From Olsenella_L kribbiana (lineage in GTDB: Bacteria > Actinomycetota > Coriobacteriia > Coriobacteriales > Atopobiaceae), in the NCBI RefSeq assembly GCF_036408795.1, contig NZ_JAZGJP010000007.1:1-64000 (forward strand): a stretch of DNA of 64,000 bases. Reading direction: 5' to 3'. Each line of letters starts with the position of its first letter. The stretch's first letter is position 1. Made by a program: the position numbers and the translations under genes. Positions 51,529-60,965 of the stretch are shown here, piece by piece. The notes beneath the pieces are model-generated. The model did not search any database and was not told the DNA's origin. It saw nothing but the letters and a program-made list of their open reading frames with translations.

Positions 51529-52917
51529 CTAGTCTTCGAGCAGCGCCGGATCCGTGATCATCGAATCGTCGAAGCCGAAGAGGTAGGTGCCCACAGCTGC
51601 GCCGACAAAGCCGATGGCTGCGCAGATCGGGGCGGCCCAGCCGCCGGGGAAGAAGAACAGTGCCGGCATCGTGATCAGGTTCACGCCGATGAAGGCCGTG
51701 CGCTGAAGCCCTGCCACGGCGATGGGCACGGAAGCGGCAGCAGAGGCGATGCAGGCAATGACAAAGGGCTTCTTGAACTTGAGGTTCACGCCGTAGATGG
51801 CAGGCTCGGTCACGCCGGCAAGAAGCGCCGTGATCCAGTTCGGGCCGGCAAGCTCCTTGAGCTTGAGGTTCTTGGTCTTCAGGAAGACGCCGAGGCAGGC
51901 ACCGGCCATTGCGAAGTTGCAGCCCCAGGAGAGCGGGGAGAGCCAGTCATAGCCAAGCGTGGCCATGTTGTTGAGGACGATCGGCGTGAAGGCGGCATGG
52001 GCGCCGAAGATGATGAGGATCGGCCAGAGGCCTGCGAAGATCATGCCAGCGATGATTGGAGCGACATTGTAGACGGCCAGGATCGCATCGGCGATGAAGG
52101 TGCCGGCAATCTGGAAGATCGGGCCGACGCAGATGAGCTCGACAGGCACCAGGACAATCAGGCAGATCATGTAGCCGAAGAGCGAGAACAGCGTCTGGTT
52201 CATGTGGCCCTTGAGGAACTTCTCGAGCTTTGCGAGCAGCCAGGTCATGATGACCGGCGGGATGACAGAAGAGGCATAGGAGACCAAGGTCACCGGGATG
52301 CCGAAGAAGTCAAGCGGCGTATGTGCAGCGTAGGCTGCGGTGATCGTGGAGTAGAGCATAGGGAACACGACGGCAAGTGCCACATACTTGTTCGTCTTGA
52401 ACTTCTCGGCAGCCGAGACGGCCAGGACGAAGGGAAGGAACTGCATGAAGCCGTCGGCACCGGCATACAGGACTGTGTAGGCACCGGTCTGGCTGAAGCT
52501 GGGGATGAAGTTGGAGAGCATGATCAGGAGCGCCTTGAGCATGCCGGTCGCGATGAAGCCGCCCATGAAGGGGAAGAAGATGCCGGAGACCGTCTCGGAG
52601 AAGCGGTCGAAGACATTGCCCTTCTTCTGTTCATCGTCTGCGGGGACCTCGCCGCCGGCAAACTGGGTGCCGAGCTCGGCGATGGCAGCATCGTATGCAT
52701 TTTCGACATCGGTGCCGATCACGACCTGGTACTGGCCATTGCCGTGCACGACATTGATCACGCCCGCAGTCTTCTTGACGGAAGCATCGTCTGCCTTGGA
52801 CTCATCCTTGAGGACGAAGCGCAGGCGGGTGACGCAGTGCGTCACGGAGACGATATTGTCCTTTCCACCGACCTTGTCTATCACAGACGCTGCGAGAGCC
52901 TGGTAATCCTTTGCCAC
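51529..52917 (-). CDS. PTS permease EIIBC, glucoside family
   Basis: The 462-residue protein has an N-terminal EIIB domain with the phosphorylated Cys in THCVTRLRF and a C-terminal EIIC domain with about ten membrane segments and the substrate signature PAIYGVNLKFKKPF. It is of the glucose/sucrose/beta-glucoside superfamily. The usual C-terminal EIIA domain is missing, so another EIIA must serve it. It probably imports a glucuronide or glycoside that UidA cleaves. Translation starts at GTG 52917 after AAAGGA. Confidence 0.85.
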   Translation of the reverse strand: MAKDYQALAASVIDKVGGKDNIVSVTHCVTRLRFVLKDESKADDASVKKTAGVINVVHGNGQYQVVIGTDVENAYDAAIAELGTQFAGGEVPADDEQKKGNVFDRFSETVSGIFFPFMGGFIATGMLKALLIMLSNFIPSFSQTGAYTVLYAGADGFMQFLPFVLAVSAAEKFKTNKYVALAVVFPMLYSTITAAYAAHTPLDFFGIPVTLVSYASSVIPPVIMTWLLAKLEKFLKGHMNQTLFSLFGYMICLIVLVPVELICVGPIFQIAGTFIADAILAVYNVAPIIAGMIFAGLWPILIIFGAHAAFTPIVLNNMATLGYDWLSPLSWGCNFAMAGACLGVFLKTKNLKLKELAGPNWITALLAGVTEPAIYGVNLKFKKPFVIACIASAAASVPIAVAGLQRTAFIGVNLITMPALFFFPGGWAAPICAAIGFVGAAVGTYLFGFDDSMITDPALLED

Positions 52918-52972
52918 GTCGCATCCTTTCTCCCAGAAGGCATCGTGCCTTCCCCTGTGTGCTGACAGCCTT

Positions 52973-53043
52973 AAGTAAACCGGAATCAAGGGATCGGCAC
53001 GATAACGTAAAGCGGAGAAGAATTGACCAAACTGTTATAACAG
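52973..53043. promoter_or_regulatory. Control region of the PTS gene
   Basis: AGTAAACCGG (52974-52983) is a half-match to the LacI operators seen near lacI and dhuD. CTGTTATAACAG (53032-53043) is a perfect 12-bp palindrome; TATAACAG recurs near 53135. The rest of 52918-53245 holds no gene. Confidence 0.45.
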
Positions 53044-53245
53044 TAGAGCGACAGACGGCTGGAATATGGCTGTGAACGGTTGGAATGTACCGGAAGACTG
53101 ACCAAATCAGGAGCAGATGGGGCGCAAACAGATATAACAGATAACGGAGCTCTTTCTGCACCATGTGCGCAGTGCCTGCCAAAAGCGCATGACATGGTCC
53201 TGCACGTGCCAGCCATCGATGCCGTCAGTACTCTGACTGCTGTCT

Positions 53246-54388
53246 GTGCTCCTGCCTTCTCCGATGTCCCAAAGGCATGGCAGGTGCCTGACAGAGCCCT
53301 ATGCCTGCTTCGTGAAGAACCTCGGCTCCTCCTATGCCCAGATCTTCCCGCGCGGTGCCTGCACTGCGGCAGGGAATGCTTGGGACAGCGGCGCGGACTG
53401 CATCGGTACCGGTCCCTACAAGATGGAAAGCAACGATGATACGACCGAGGTCGTGCTCGTGCGGAATGACTCCTACCATGGAGGGAAGCCTCCGCTCGAC
53501 GAAATGCACTACCGCTACTTCGATGATGTCAACACCAAGATGCTCTCATTCAAGAACGGAGACATCGACTGGTGCGATCTGGACGGGTCGCTTCTGGCAA
53601 CTTATCAGAAGGACCCCGATGTCCAAGACCTGATCGTCTCCTACGACACCTTGGGCACCTATTTCGTGGCACTCAACCTGAGCGAAGGAAAGGGTCTCGA
53701 GGATGTCGATATCCGTCGGGCGCTGTCTCTGGCGATCGACCGCGATACGCTTGTCGCGACCGTGCTCTCAGGTGCTGGCAGGCCGGCAAGTGGCTTCTTG
53801 ACACCGCAGGAGCCGGGTTTCGACGACGATGCGCCGGTCTTTGCCTACGATCCAGATGAGGCGGCACAGATCATGGCGGAGAAGGGAGAGTCTCCTGCCC
53901 TTTCGCTTCAGGTGAGAGCCCAGGACCAGAACGTCGCTGTCGCCCTTCAGGACTTCTGGTCGAGGGCAGGCATCAGCTGCGAGGTGAGCACCGTCGACAA
54001 CGGTGTCTGGGCACAGGATAGGGCAGCGGGCAATCTGCAGATGACGCTGCTGGGGTGGTTCCCTGCCTACGCAGACGGCGACAACAACATGTATACCTAC
54101 TTCTTGAGCACGACAGCACAGAAGAACTCCTCCTTCTGCAGCAATGCCCATGTAGACGAGCTCCTGATTGCCGCCCGGGCATCGACTGACGAGGAGGCAC
54201 GGGCAGACATGTACAGGGGAGTGGACGATATCGTGACGAGACAGGACTACGCCGTGCTTCCGCTCTTCTATCCGAAGCACCAGTTCGTCGCAAAGGATTA
54301 CGTGGAGGGTGCAAAGGTCGGAAACCTCATCTATCATGTGCGCGGAGTCGACATCGATGTCTCGAAGGAAGACTACACGGCAGGCTGA
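53246..54388 (+). pseudogene. Truncated peptide-type ABC substrate-binding protein
   Basis: The frame encodes the C-terminal 360 or so residues of an SBP_bac_5 (oligopeptide/nickel-type) binding protein: GTGPYKMES, YRYFDDVNTKMLSFKNGDID, VDIRRALSLAIDRDTLV and LLGWFPAYADGDNNMY. The signal peptide, lipobox and roughly 150-200 N-terminal residues are missing, and no start or ribosome binding site fits. No permease or ATPase genes adjoin it. It is a remnant. Confidence 0.8.
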
Positions 54389-54589
54389 TGCCAAAGCATT
54401 CGGAAGCGCTGCCTCTTGTGGCAGTGCTGCATCCAGTCTTCAACAGGCCGGAAACTGGCTGCGCCGTCCATGCTTTGCATCCTCTTGATTGGCGGCATCT
54501 TCCGGCGGTACAATGCAAGACAGGCGGACGGATTCGCCCCGTCCCCGAATCCCTGACAAAATCGTTAGGGTTTTGACTAAGCTCCTGCG

Positions 54590-54700
54590 CTATCTGCGCG
54601 GGGGCTTCATCTTTCTCGCCTCCTCGTAAAGACGGAGGGTCGACAGGGCAAGCTGGGCTACAAGAATCAGAATTTCAAGAACATCGTGAATTTCTTTCAT
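54590..54700 (-). CDS. 36-residue hydrophobic protein (type I toxin-like)
   Basis: MKEIHDVLEILILVAQLALS then TLRLYEEARKMKPPRR: one membrane helix flanked by charges with a basic tail. AAGGAGACGAAG gives a strong ribosome binding site. Size and layout match holin-like type I toxins of Gram-positives. A GCGC stem (GCGC-AGATA-GCGC) lies just beyond the stop. No antisense RNA can be shown. Confidence 0.5.
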   Translation of the reverse strand: MKEIHDVLEILILVAQLALSTLRLYEEARKMKPPRR

Positions 54701-55845
54701 CTTCGTCTCCTTATCCGGAATTCGGAGACGGTCCGCCGCCTGCCTTGCATCATGCCGCCTCTGCAGCCAGGAGCTTCGGCCTGCCCGCAAAGACGAACGC
54801 GTGTTCTATACTGCTATCATAACGGCTGGATATGACGGAATCAAGAGGGATCCTGGCCATAGCGTGCTGCTGGATGTCTTCGGAGAGCTACGTGCCAAGC
54901 GGCCTTGCTCACTTTACAGATGGGCTTCCGTCCGGTGCATACTGATGGAGGGCGAAGAGGAAAGGCTGCTTGCTGCAGAGCCTCACGAACGCATCCTCCA
55001 GGACGCCAGAGTCGCTATTCCCGCAATGGAATCCGGGAAAGCCGCAAAGCGGTGGCACATGACACTGTTGTGGCAGCGAGGGGCAGCTTGTCGTTGGCAT
55101 CCGCGCTGCCTCTATGGAGCGCCTTCGCTTCATAACCTCTCTGATTGGCTGTCTGCAAGCCTCGGCGCGGCGAAGGCAGGCTCGGAAAGCCCGCTTCAAC
55201 AGCCAGGTCATCCCTTCCGGTGGCAGCAGTGCTATCGCTTCTCTGATATCGCTGATGCTACAGCCTGGCCATACCTGTCCGGATGTATGCGAGAGGCGTC
55301 CTGGCGGAGGTCTCTGGTCCTTATGGGAACCTCTTGCGGAAGAGGGGAGGAAGGCGCTACAACGCAGAGCAGGCGGCACCCGGGGTTGGCGGGAAGAAGG
55401 CCGCTCCATTTCTTTCGGAAATGTTGGCGAGTGGCCGTTTCCGCTTATGCGGGGCGGCTATTTGCTTCTTCGGCCTGATCCTGCAATCAGGATTCCGAGC
55501 GTGGGAGCGGCAATCAGGACATCTGCAAAACTGAAGAGCGTTCCGTATGTGCCTGCCGCTGCTGCCGGCAGGGGAAACATTGGCACTTCCCGAGACGGGC
55601 AGCATATCCGGCATCGCTTCGGTGACCAGTCTTGCATCATCGGACGCTGCAGCCATTGACGGCATCGTTTCGCTCTTGAGGCGGCATGGCAGCAGATAGC
55701 GAATGGCAGAGAAATTCCGGGTCCTTCAGCCGGCAGCGGCGTGCTGCCGGCTGCAGCCCGAAAAGCTGTGCCATGCCAGAAACCCCTTTGGAAAAGTTTA
55801 TGCAATGCCAGAAAAGTCCCTTGGAAAAGCTGCTGCATCGGCAGA
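54701..55845. other. Decayed DNA without a supported gene
   Basis: About 1.1 kb with no convincing gene. Short minus-strand stretches look protein-like in different frames, for example GTYGTLFSFADVLIAAPTLG near 55470-55560, which resembles a membrane helix, and ETMPSMAAASDDARLVTEAM near 55600-55670. The pattern suggests an old membrane-protein gene broken by several frameshifts. Confidence 0.45.
55773..55837 (+). repeat. Tandem repeat of 32-33 bases
   Basis: Two abutting units, 55773-55804 and 55805-55837, share ATGCCAGAAA, CTTTGG/CCTTGG, GAAAAG and TGCA. They differ at several positions. In one frame they read PETPLEKFMQC and QKSPLEKLLH, but no gene is supported. Confidence 0.6.
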
Positions 55846-56706
55846 TCAGTGCTCTAGCTGCTCCTTCTGGAAGGTGCCCTGCTCGATCTCCCGGAAGGCA
55901 GCGAGGAGCTCCTCTTCTGTGTTCATGACAATGGGACCGCCCCAGGCAATCGGCTCATGCAGGGGAAGAGAGCTCAGGAAGAGGACATGAGAGGGGGCAT
56001 CGGCATCCGCTTCGATCTTCACCCGGTCGCCCTCCTCGAGCTTGATGGCGGTCTTGGCACCGAGGGGAAGGCCTCCTATGGTGGTGCTCCCTTCAAGCGT
56101 GAATGCGATGGCTGAAGCCTCCTGTGCGACAGGAAGCGTGGCCACAGCTCCTGGCTCGAGAGCGATATCGTAGAAATCGAGAGGCAGATGGTTTCCGGCA
56201 TATCCCTGATGCTGGGTCCCTTCTCCATCTGTCAGGGTGCCAGCAAGCAGACGCACGCTCACGCCCCGATCCAGCGCTATGGTCTCGATATCGCGCTTGT
56301 GTATGGCATGGTAGCTGGGATGTGCCATCTTGTCCCTCTTCGGCAGGTTCAGCCAGAGCTGGATGCCGAGCAGGCGCTTGGCGGGCGGGATCTGCTCCTC
56401 GTGCTCGATGCCCGAGCCTGCGCACATCCACTGCACCTCGCCGGTGTGAATCGTGTCGGAAAATCCCATCGTATCGCGGTGCTGGATGGCGCCTTCTGCC
56501 AGATAGGTCACGGTCTCGATGCCGCGGTGGGGGTGCAGGGGAAATCCTGCCGTATAGGCATCAGGGTCGGTGCTGTCGAAGGAGTCGAGCATGAGGAAGG
56601 GGTCGAAGGCGGCTGCAGTCTCGGCTCCGAGCACGCGTACGAGGCTCACGCCGGCGCCGTCCTGGGTGCGGTATCCCTTCACGACATTGGTTCCGTGGCG
56701 GAACAT
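55846..56706 (-). CDS. Pirin family protein
   Basis: The 286-residue bicupin has the pirin metal-site motif PLHPHRGIETVTYL and CAGSGIEHEE, plus the C-terminal cupin ending MNTEEELLAAFREIEQGTF. Bacterial pirins include quercetin dioxygenases and proteins that modulate central metabolism. The start at 56706 fits the family; in-frame ATGs further up add an unconserved stretch. It is a lone gene. Confidence 0.88.
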   Translation of the reverse strand: MFRHGTNVVKGYRTQDGAGVSLVRVLGAETAAAFDPFLMLDSFDSTDPDAYTAGFPLHPHRGIETVTYLAEGAIQHRDTMGFSDTIHTGEVQWMCAGSGIEHEEQIPPAKRLLGIQLWLNLPKRDKMAHPSYHAIHKRDIETIALDRGVSVRLLAGTLTDGEGTQHQGYAGNHLPLDFYDIALEPGAVATLPVAQEASAIAFTLEGSTTIGGLPLGAKTAIKLEEGDRVKIEADADAPSHVLFLSSLPLHEPIAWGGPIVMNTEEELLAAFREIEQGTFQKEQLEH

Positions 56707-56992
56707 GGCATATCCAATCTTTCGAGGAGCATCTGCTCCGGTGTCATCTGCAGCAGGTGTACCCGGACGGAGTATATGTATGTGCTTATATAGCATATGC
56801 ATAGGATGCACACGGAAGCAGAAGATGATGAGGAAACCGTGCCGAAGCGGTGCCCACAATGTTACAAGATCATGACACAGGGCAGATTCAAATGGAGTTT
56901 TACGGCTGCTCTGCCGAAAGCTGCATCTCCGCTCTAGACTGGCATGCGAACGGTTTCATCTTGACTGCGCCCGTCGGCGCCAAGGAGCTCAT

Positions 56993-57823
56993 ATGCAGAA
57001 TAAGCGCCTGTTCGCTTATGCACTCATGCTGCCCTGTGCGGTGTTCATTACGCTCTTCCTGCTCATCCCCATGTTCGCCACCTTCCTGTCGACCGTCACC
57101 GGTACGGGTGCCTTCTCACTGGATGGGTATTGGCAGACGCTCACTGACACCTATTTCCAGCAGGTCTTCTGGCGCACCATCAGGCTGTCCCTGATCACGG
57201 TGGCCATCTGCATCCTGCTTGGCTTTCCGGCAGCCTACTATGTGGCACGTGTCGCGAAGAAGAAGAGCCTCTTCATCGCGATGACACTGTTCCCGCTCAT
57301 GACAAGCCCGGTTGTGCGCTCGTTCAGCTGGATGGTGCTTCTCGGCAAGAAGGGCACAGCCAACACGCTTCTGCAGTCTCTTGGCATCATCTCTTCGCCC
57401 ATTCCGATGCTCTACAACGAGTTCTCGATTGTCGTCGGCCTGGTGCAGCTTTTCCTTCCGCTGATGATCATCTCGACGGTGGGCGTGATGGAGAACATCG
57501 ACGAAGACCTGATGCTCGCATCGAACAGCCTCGGTGCAAGCCGTACCACGAGCTTCTGGCGCATCATGTTCCCGCTTTCGGTGCCGGGCCTCATCACGGG
57601 CTCTGTGCTCGTCTTCTGCGGCAGCCTCACTGCCTATACGACACCTCAGCTCCTCGGCGGCTCCGATACGCGCATGCTGGCGACGCTGATCTATCAGGAC
57701 GGCCTCTCGCTCAATGACTGGACCGCAGCCTCTGTGGTCGCAATCATCATGATCGTGATTGCGGTCATCGCAACGCTTCTTATCGGCAAGCTGGCCCGCA
57801 AGGTCAATCCGGCAGCAGCCTGA
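56993..57823 (+). CDS. ABC transporter permease (PotB-like)
   Basis: A 276-residue permease with six membrane segments and the binding-protein-dependent transport EAA-type loop ([23 protein letters not shown]). It is the first gene of an operon with an ATPase, a binding protein and a second permease, in the layout of spermidine/putrescine (Pot) systems. AAGGAG precedes the ATG. The adenine deaminase and nucleoside hydrolase genes that follow raise the chance of a purine-type ligand. Confidence 0.87.
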   Translation: MQNKRLFAYALMLPCAVFITLFLLIPMFATFLSTVTGTGAFSLDGYWQTLTDTYFQQVFWRTIRLSLITVAICILLGFPAAYYVARVAKKKSLFIAMTLFPLMTSPVVRSFSWMVLLGKKGTANTLLQSLGIISSPIPMLYNEFSIVVGLVQLFLPLMIISTVGVMENIDEDLMLASNSLGASRTTSFWRIMFPLSVPGLITGSVLVFCGSLTAYTTPQLLGGSDTRMLATLIYQDGLSLNDWTAASVVAIIMIVIAVIATLLIGKLARKVNPAAA

Positions 57824-57869
57824 TGCTGCAGCTTTCGAAGCAAGATTTTTCGGACGTTTAGGGAGACCC

Positions 57870-58914
57870 ATGGCACTTCTGGAACTCAAGGATGTCACAG
57901 CCGGCTACGGCGACAACATGATCTTGAAGCATTACAACATCGCGATCGAGAAGGGAAAGCTCGTTTCCCTGCTGGGCCCTTCGGGCTGCGGCAAGACCAC
58001 GACGCTGCGCCTGATTGCCGGCTTTTCTGAGCCCCGGTCGGGCGAGGTGCTCTTCGACGGCAAGGAAATCACCCGCATCCCCCCCCAACAAGCGCAACTT
58101 CGGCTTCGTGTTCCAGAGCTATGCGCTCTTTCCGCACATGACGATCTTCGACAATGTGGCCTATGGCCTCAAGATGCGCGGCGTCGGCAAGGCAGAGATT
58201 GCCGAGCGCGTTCCCGAGATGCTCAAGACCGTCGATCTCGAAGGGCTCGAGAAGCGCTATCCGCGCGAGCTTTCCGGCGGCCAGCGCCAGCGTGTCGCCC
58301 TTGCCCGTGCTCTTGTCATCAAGCCGGACCTGCTTCTGATGGATGAGCCACTCTCGAACCTCGATGCAAAGCTCCGCGTGAAGATGCGTGTCGAGATTCG
58401 CCGCATCCAGCAGGAGCTGGGCATCACGACCATCTACGTGACGCATGACCAGGAGGAGTGCTTCGCTATCTCCGATGAGGTCGCGATTATGAACAACGGC
58501 GTCATCGAGCAGATGGACGATCCGCAGCGCATCTACCAGCACCCTAAGACCGAGTTTGTCATGAACTTCGTCGGCTTCGACAACCGCATCGAGCTGGTAC
58601 GCGAGGATGGGTTCTGGAAGGCCAAGGACGGCACGAAGATCGAGGCCGCAGAGCCGCTCGATGCCGCAGAGGCGCTTGCCTATCTCCGCTCGGACGATGT
58701 GGAGCTTGCGCCCTGGGGCACGGAGGCCAAAAACTCTGTTCCGGGCACGATCGATGTCAAGACCTATCTGGGCAGGCGCTATCAGTACAACATCACGACC
58801 CCGCTTGGCACGCTTGTCGCCCGCGTCGAGGATGGATCTGGCAAGGTGGGGGACAAGGTGGCGCTCGTGCTGCTGCCTGAACGCATGGCTCTTATCCGGA
58901 AGCCGCAGCACTAA
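57870..58914 (+). CDS. ABC transporter ATPase (PotA-like), frameshifted at a C8 tract
   Basis: The gene encodes a PotA-type ATPase: Walker [12 protein letters not shown]-loop [12 protein letters not shown], signature [15 protein letters not shown], Walker [15 protein letters not shown], and a C-terminal TOBE region. The first 72 residues or so are in one frame and the rest in another. The switch is at a run of eight Cs (58079-58086); seven Cs would give the uninterrupted [13 protein letters not shown]. All else is intact, so a sequencing error, slippage or phase variation is more likely than old decay. Confidence 0.85.
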
Positions 58915-58954
58915 AGGGGAGATGGCTTTCGGTTTGACAAGGGAGAACGAAAGG

Positions 58955-60097
58955 ATGCCGCACACAATGAACAGCAACAATCTGAATCCGCAGGTGACCC
59001 GTCGCTCGATGCTCGGCCTTGTGGCTGCAGCAGGCTCTGCGCTTGCGCTCTCTGGCTGCGATACGGACTCTGATTCCGACGCCAGCTCGACGGGCACGGT
59101 TGCCACGATCGAGGGTGCCTACGATTCCAATGGTGCCCAGCTCGTGATCTCTACCTGGGGCTTCAACTCCGACCAGAAGCGCGAGCTCGTGTTCGAGCCG
59201 TTCGAGAAGGCCTTCAACTGCACGATCACGGTCGAGGAAGGCAACAACGGCGACCGTCTTGCCAAGATCCAGCAGAAGCCGGAGTCCTACGATATCATCC
59301 AGCTCTCCGACTACTACATGCAGCAGGCCATCGATGCCGGCCTCGTCGCCAAGATCTCTCCGAGCGATCTTTCGAATTATGATTCGCTCTACGACAAGGC
59401 AAAGACGCCCAACGGCGAAGACTATGGCCCGGCCTATACCTTCACCCGTCTCGGCATCGTCTATGACAAGTCCGTCATCACCGAGCCGATCACGTCCTGG
59501 GCAGATCTGTGGAGGTCCGACCTTGCCGGAAAGCTTACAATTCCCGACTTCTCCACGACGGCAGGCCCGTGGATGCTGAACATCGCGGCCGGCCAGCTTG
59601 GCCAGGAGCTCACGGCCGACAACGCCCAGGCTGCCATGGACAAGCTTGCCGAGCTCAAGCCGAACCTCGTGAAGATCTACACCAAGTCCTCCGACGTCGT
59701 GAACATGTTCAATCAGGGCGAGGTCTCCTGTGCCGTCATCCTCGACTTCTCGTCGCTGACGATCCAGGAGGCATCCGACGACTTCGTCTGGGTCGATCCG
59801 ACCGAGGGCACCTGGGGTTCCACGAACGTCACCGATGTCTGCGCAAAGAGCGCCAATGCCGATCTTGCCAAGGCCTTCATCAACTACACCCTCGACAAGG
59901 ACGAGCAGACCCGCAATGCGCAGACGGGCGACGCGCCGTCGCGTCCGGATGTCGAGCTCACCGAGGACGAGGCCAAGGGCATGACCTACGGCGAGGATGT
60001 CGTGAACTCCATCCAGCTGCCGGACCTCGAGCTGCTGATCGAGAACAAGGCGACGTGGCAGAGCATGTGGAACAACCAGCTCAACACGAACGCCTAG
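58955..60097 (+). CDS. Extracellular solute-binding lipoprotein (PotD-like)
   Basis: The 380-residue protein has a twin-arginine-like start (VTRRSMLGLVAAAG) and a lipobox (ALSGC), then a PotD/PotF-type fold: LVISTWGFN, YDIIQLSDYYMQQAI, GIVYDKSVI, and SADLAKAFINYTLD-like elements near the end. It catches the ligand outside the membrane for the flanking permeases. ATG 58955 follows GGGAGA; 58967 is an alternative. A strong hairpin follows the gene. Confidence 0.88.
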   Translation: MPHTMNSNNLNPQVTRRSMLGLVAAAGSALALSGCDTDSDSDASSTGTVATIEGAYDSNGAQLVISTWGFNSDQKRELVFEPFEKAFNCTITVEEGNNGDRLAKIQQKPESYDIIQLSDYYMQQAIDAGLVAKISPSDLSNYDSLYDKAKTPNGEDYGPAYTFTRLGIVYDKSVITEPITSWADLWRSDLAGKLTIPDFSTTAGPWMLNIAAGQLGQELTADNAQAAMDKLAELKPNLVKIYTKSSDVVNMFNQGEVSCAVILDFSSLTIQEASDDFVWVDPTEGTWGSTNVTDVCAKSANADLAKAFINYTLDKDEQTRNAQTGDAPSRPDVELTEDEAKGMTYGEDVVNSIQLPDLELLIENKATWQSMWNNQLNTNA

Positions 60098-60109
60098 CAC
60101 GCACCGTGC

Positions 60110-60136
60110 TCCCGGCGCCTCGCAGGGGCGCCGGGA
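60110..60136 (+). promoter_or_regulatory. Intercistronic hairpin after the binding-protein gene
   Basis: TCCCGGCGCC (60110-60119) pairs perfectly with GGCGCCGGGA (60127-60136). Such hairpins often protect binding-protein mRNA and lower expression of the permease downstream. Confidence 0.6.
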
Positions 60137-60166
60137 GGTCATTGCACGCCTTTGCAGGGGAGAAGC

Positions 60167-60955
60167 ATGAAGCGCCGCACAAACCATACTCTTGTTGCCA
60201 TCCTGACCGCTCTGGTCTACCTCTTCCTGGTAGGCCCGCTTGTGGTCATCGCTGTCTCTTCGTTCGGCAAGGAGGAGTACCTGCAGTTCCCGATTACGGG
60301 CTTCACGACGAAGTGGTTCTTCCACATGTTCAAGGTGGGAGACTTCGTCCCTGCCTGCGTCATGAGCCTCGAGATTGCAGCGCTTGCGACCGTGCTTGCC
60401 CTTGCGATCGGCGTGCCTGCCGCCTATGCCTATAGCCGCCATGAATTCCCGGGCAAGGCTGCCATCAATGTCATCTTCCAGTCGCCTGTCCTTATCCCCG
60501 GCATCGTAATGGGCTTTGTCCTCATGCGCTACATCGTGGTCCTCTTCAATCTCCCGATCTTTGCAAGCCTCCTTGTCGGACACACGCTCCTGTGCATCCC
60601 CTATGTGATGCGCAATGTCGCCTCTGCCCTCCAGAATGTGGATGTCTCGGTCGAAGAGGCGGCTCTCTCGCTGGGCGCCACAAGGACGCAGATGCTCACC
60701 GGCATCGTGCTTCCGAACATCAAGTCGGGCATGCTTGCTGCCTGCATCCTGTCTGTGATCAATTCCTTCAACAATGTCCCGCTGTCGGTCTTTCTGTCTG
60801 GCCCGGGCACGACGCTTCTTCCCATCGCGATGCTGAACTACGTCGAGTACCACTTCGATCCTACTGTGGCTGCCCTATCGACCGCTCTTATGGGCGTCAC
60901 CATCATCGTGATGATCGTCGTGGACAAGACGATGGGACTCGACAAGATCGCTTAG
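60167..60955 (+). CDS. ABC transporter permease (PotC-like)
   Basis: A 262-residue permease with six membrane segments; the first is VAILTALVYLFLVGPLVVIAV. The coupling loop is EEAALSLGATRTQMLTGIVLP. It pairs with the PotB-like permease to form the channel. GGGGAG precedes the ATG. The adenine deaminase gene follows after ten bases, so transport and catabolism are in one operon. Confidence 0.88.
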   Translation: MKRRTNHTLVAILTALVYLFLVGPLVVIAVSSFGKEEYLQFPITGFTTKWFFHMFKVGDFVPACVMSLEIAALATVLALAIGVPAAYAYSRHEFPGKAAINVIFQSPVLIPGIVMGFVLMRYIVVLFNLPIFASLLVGHTLLCIPYVMRNVASALQNVDVSVEEAALSLGATRTQMLTGIVLPNIKSGMLAACILSVINSFNNVPLSVFLSGPGTTLLPIAMLNYVEYHFDPTVAALSTALMGVTIIVMIVVDKTMGLDKIA

Positions 60956-60965
60956 GAGCTTACCT

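Noticed and set aside
54801..55659. Long overlapping plus-strand frames (225 and 181 codons)
   Set aside because: Composition is Arg/Ser/Trp-rich with no motif, no ribosome binding site, and protein-like fragments lie instead on the minus strand in broken frames.
58892..60853. 653-codon minus-strand frame opposite the binding-protein and permease genes
   Set aside because: The plus-strand genes have a lipobox, fold motifs and ribosome binding sites; the antisense product has none.
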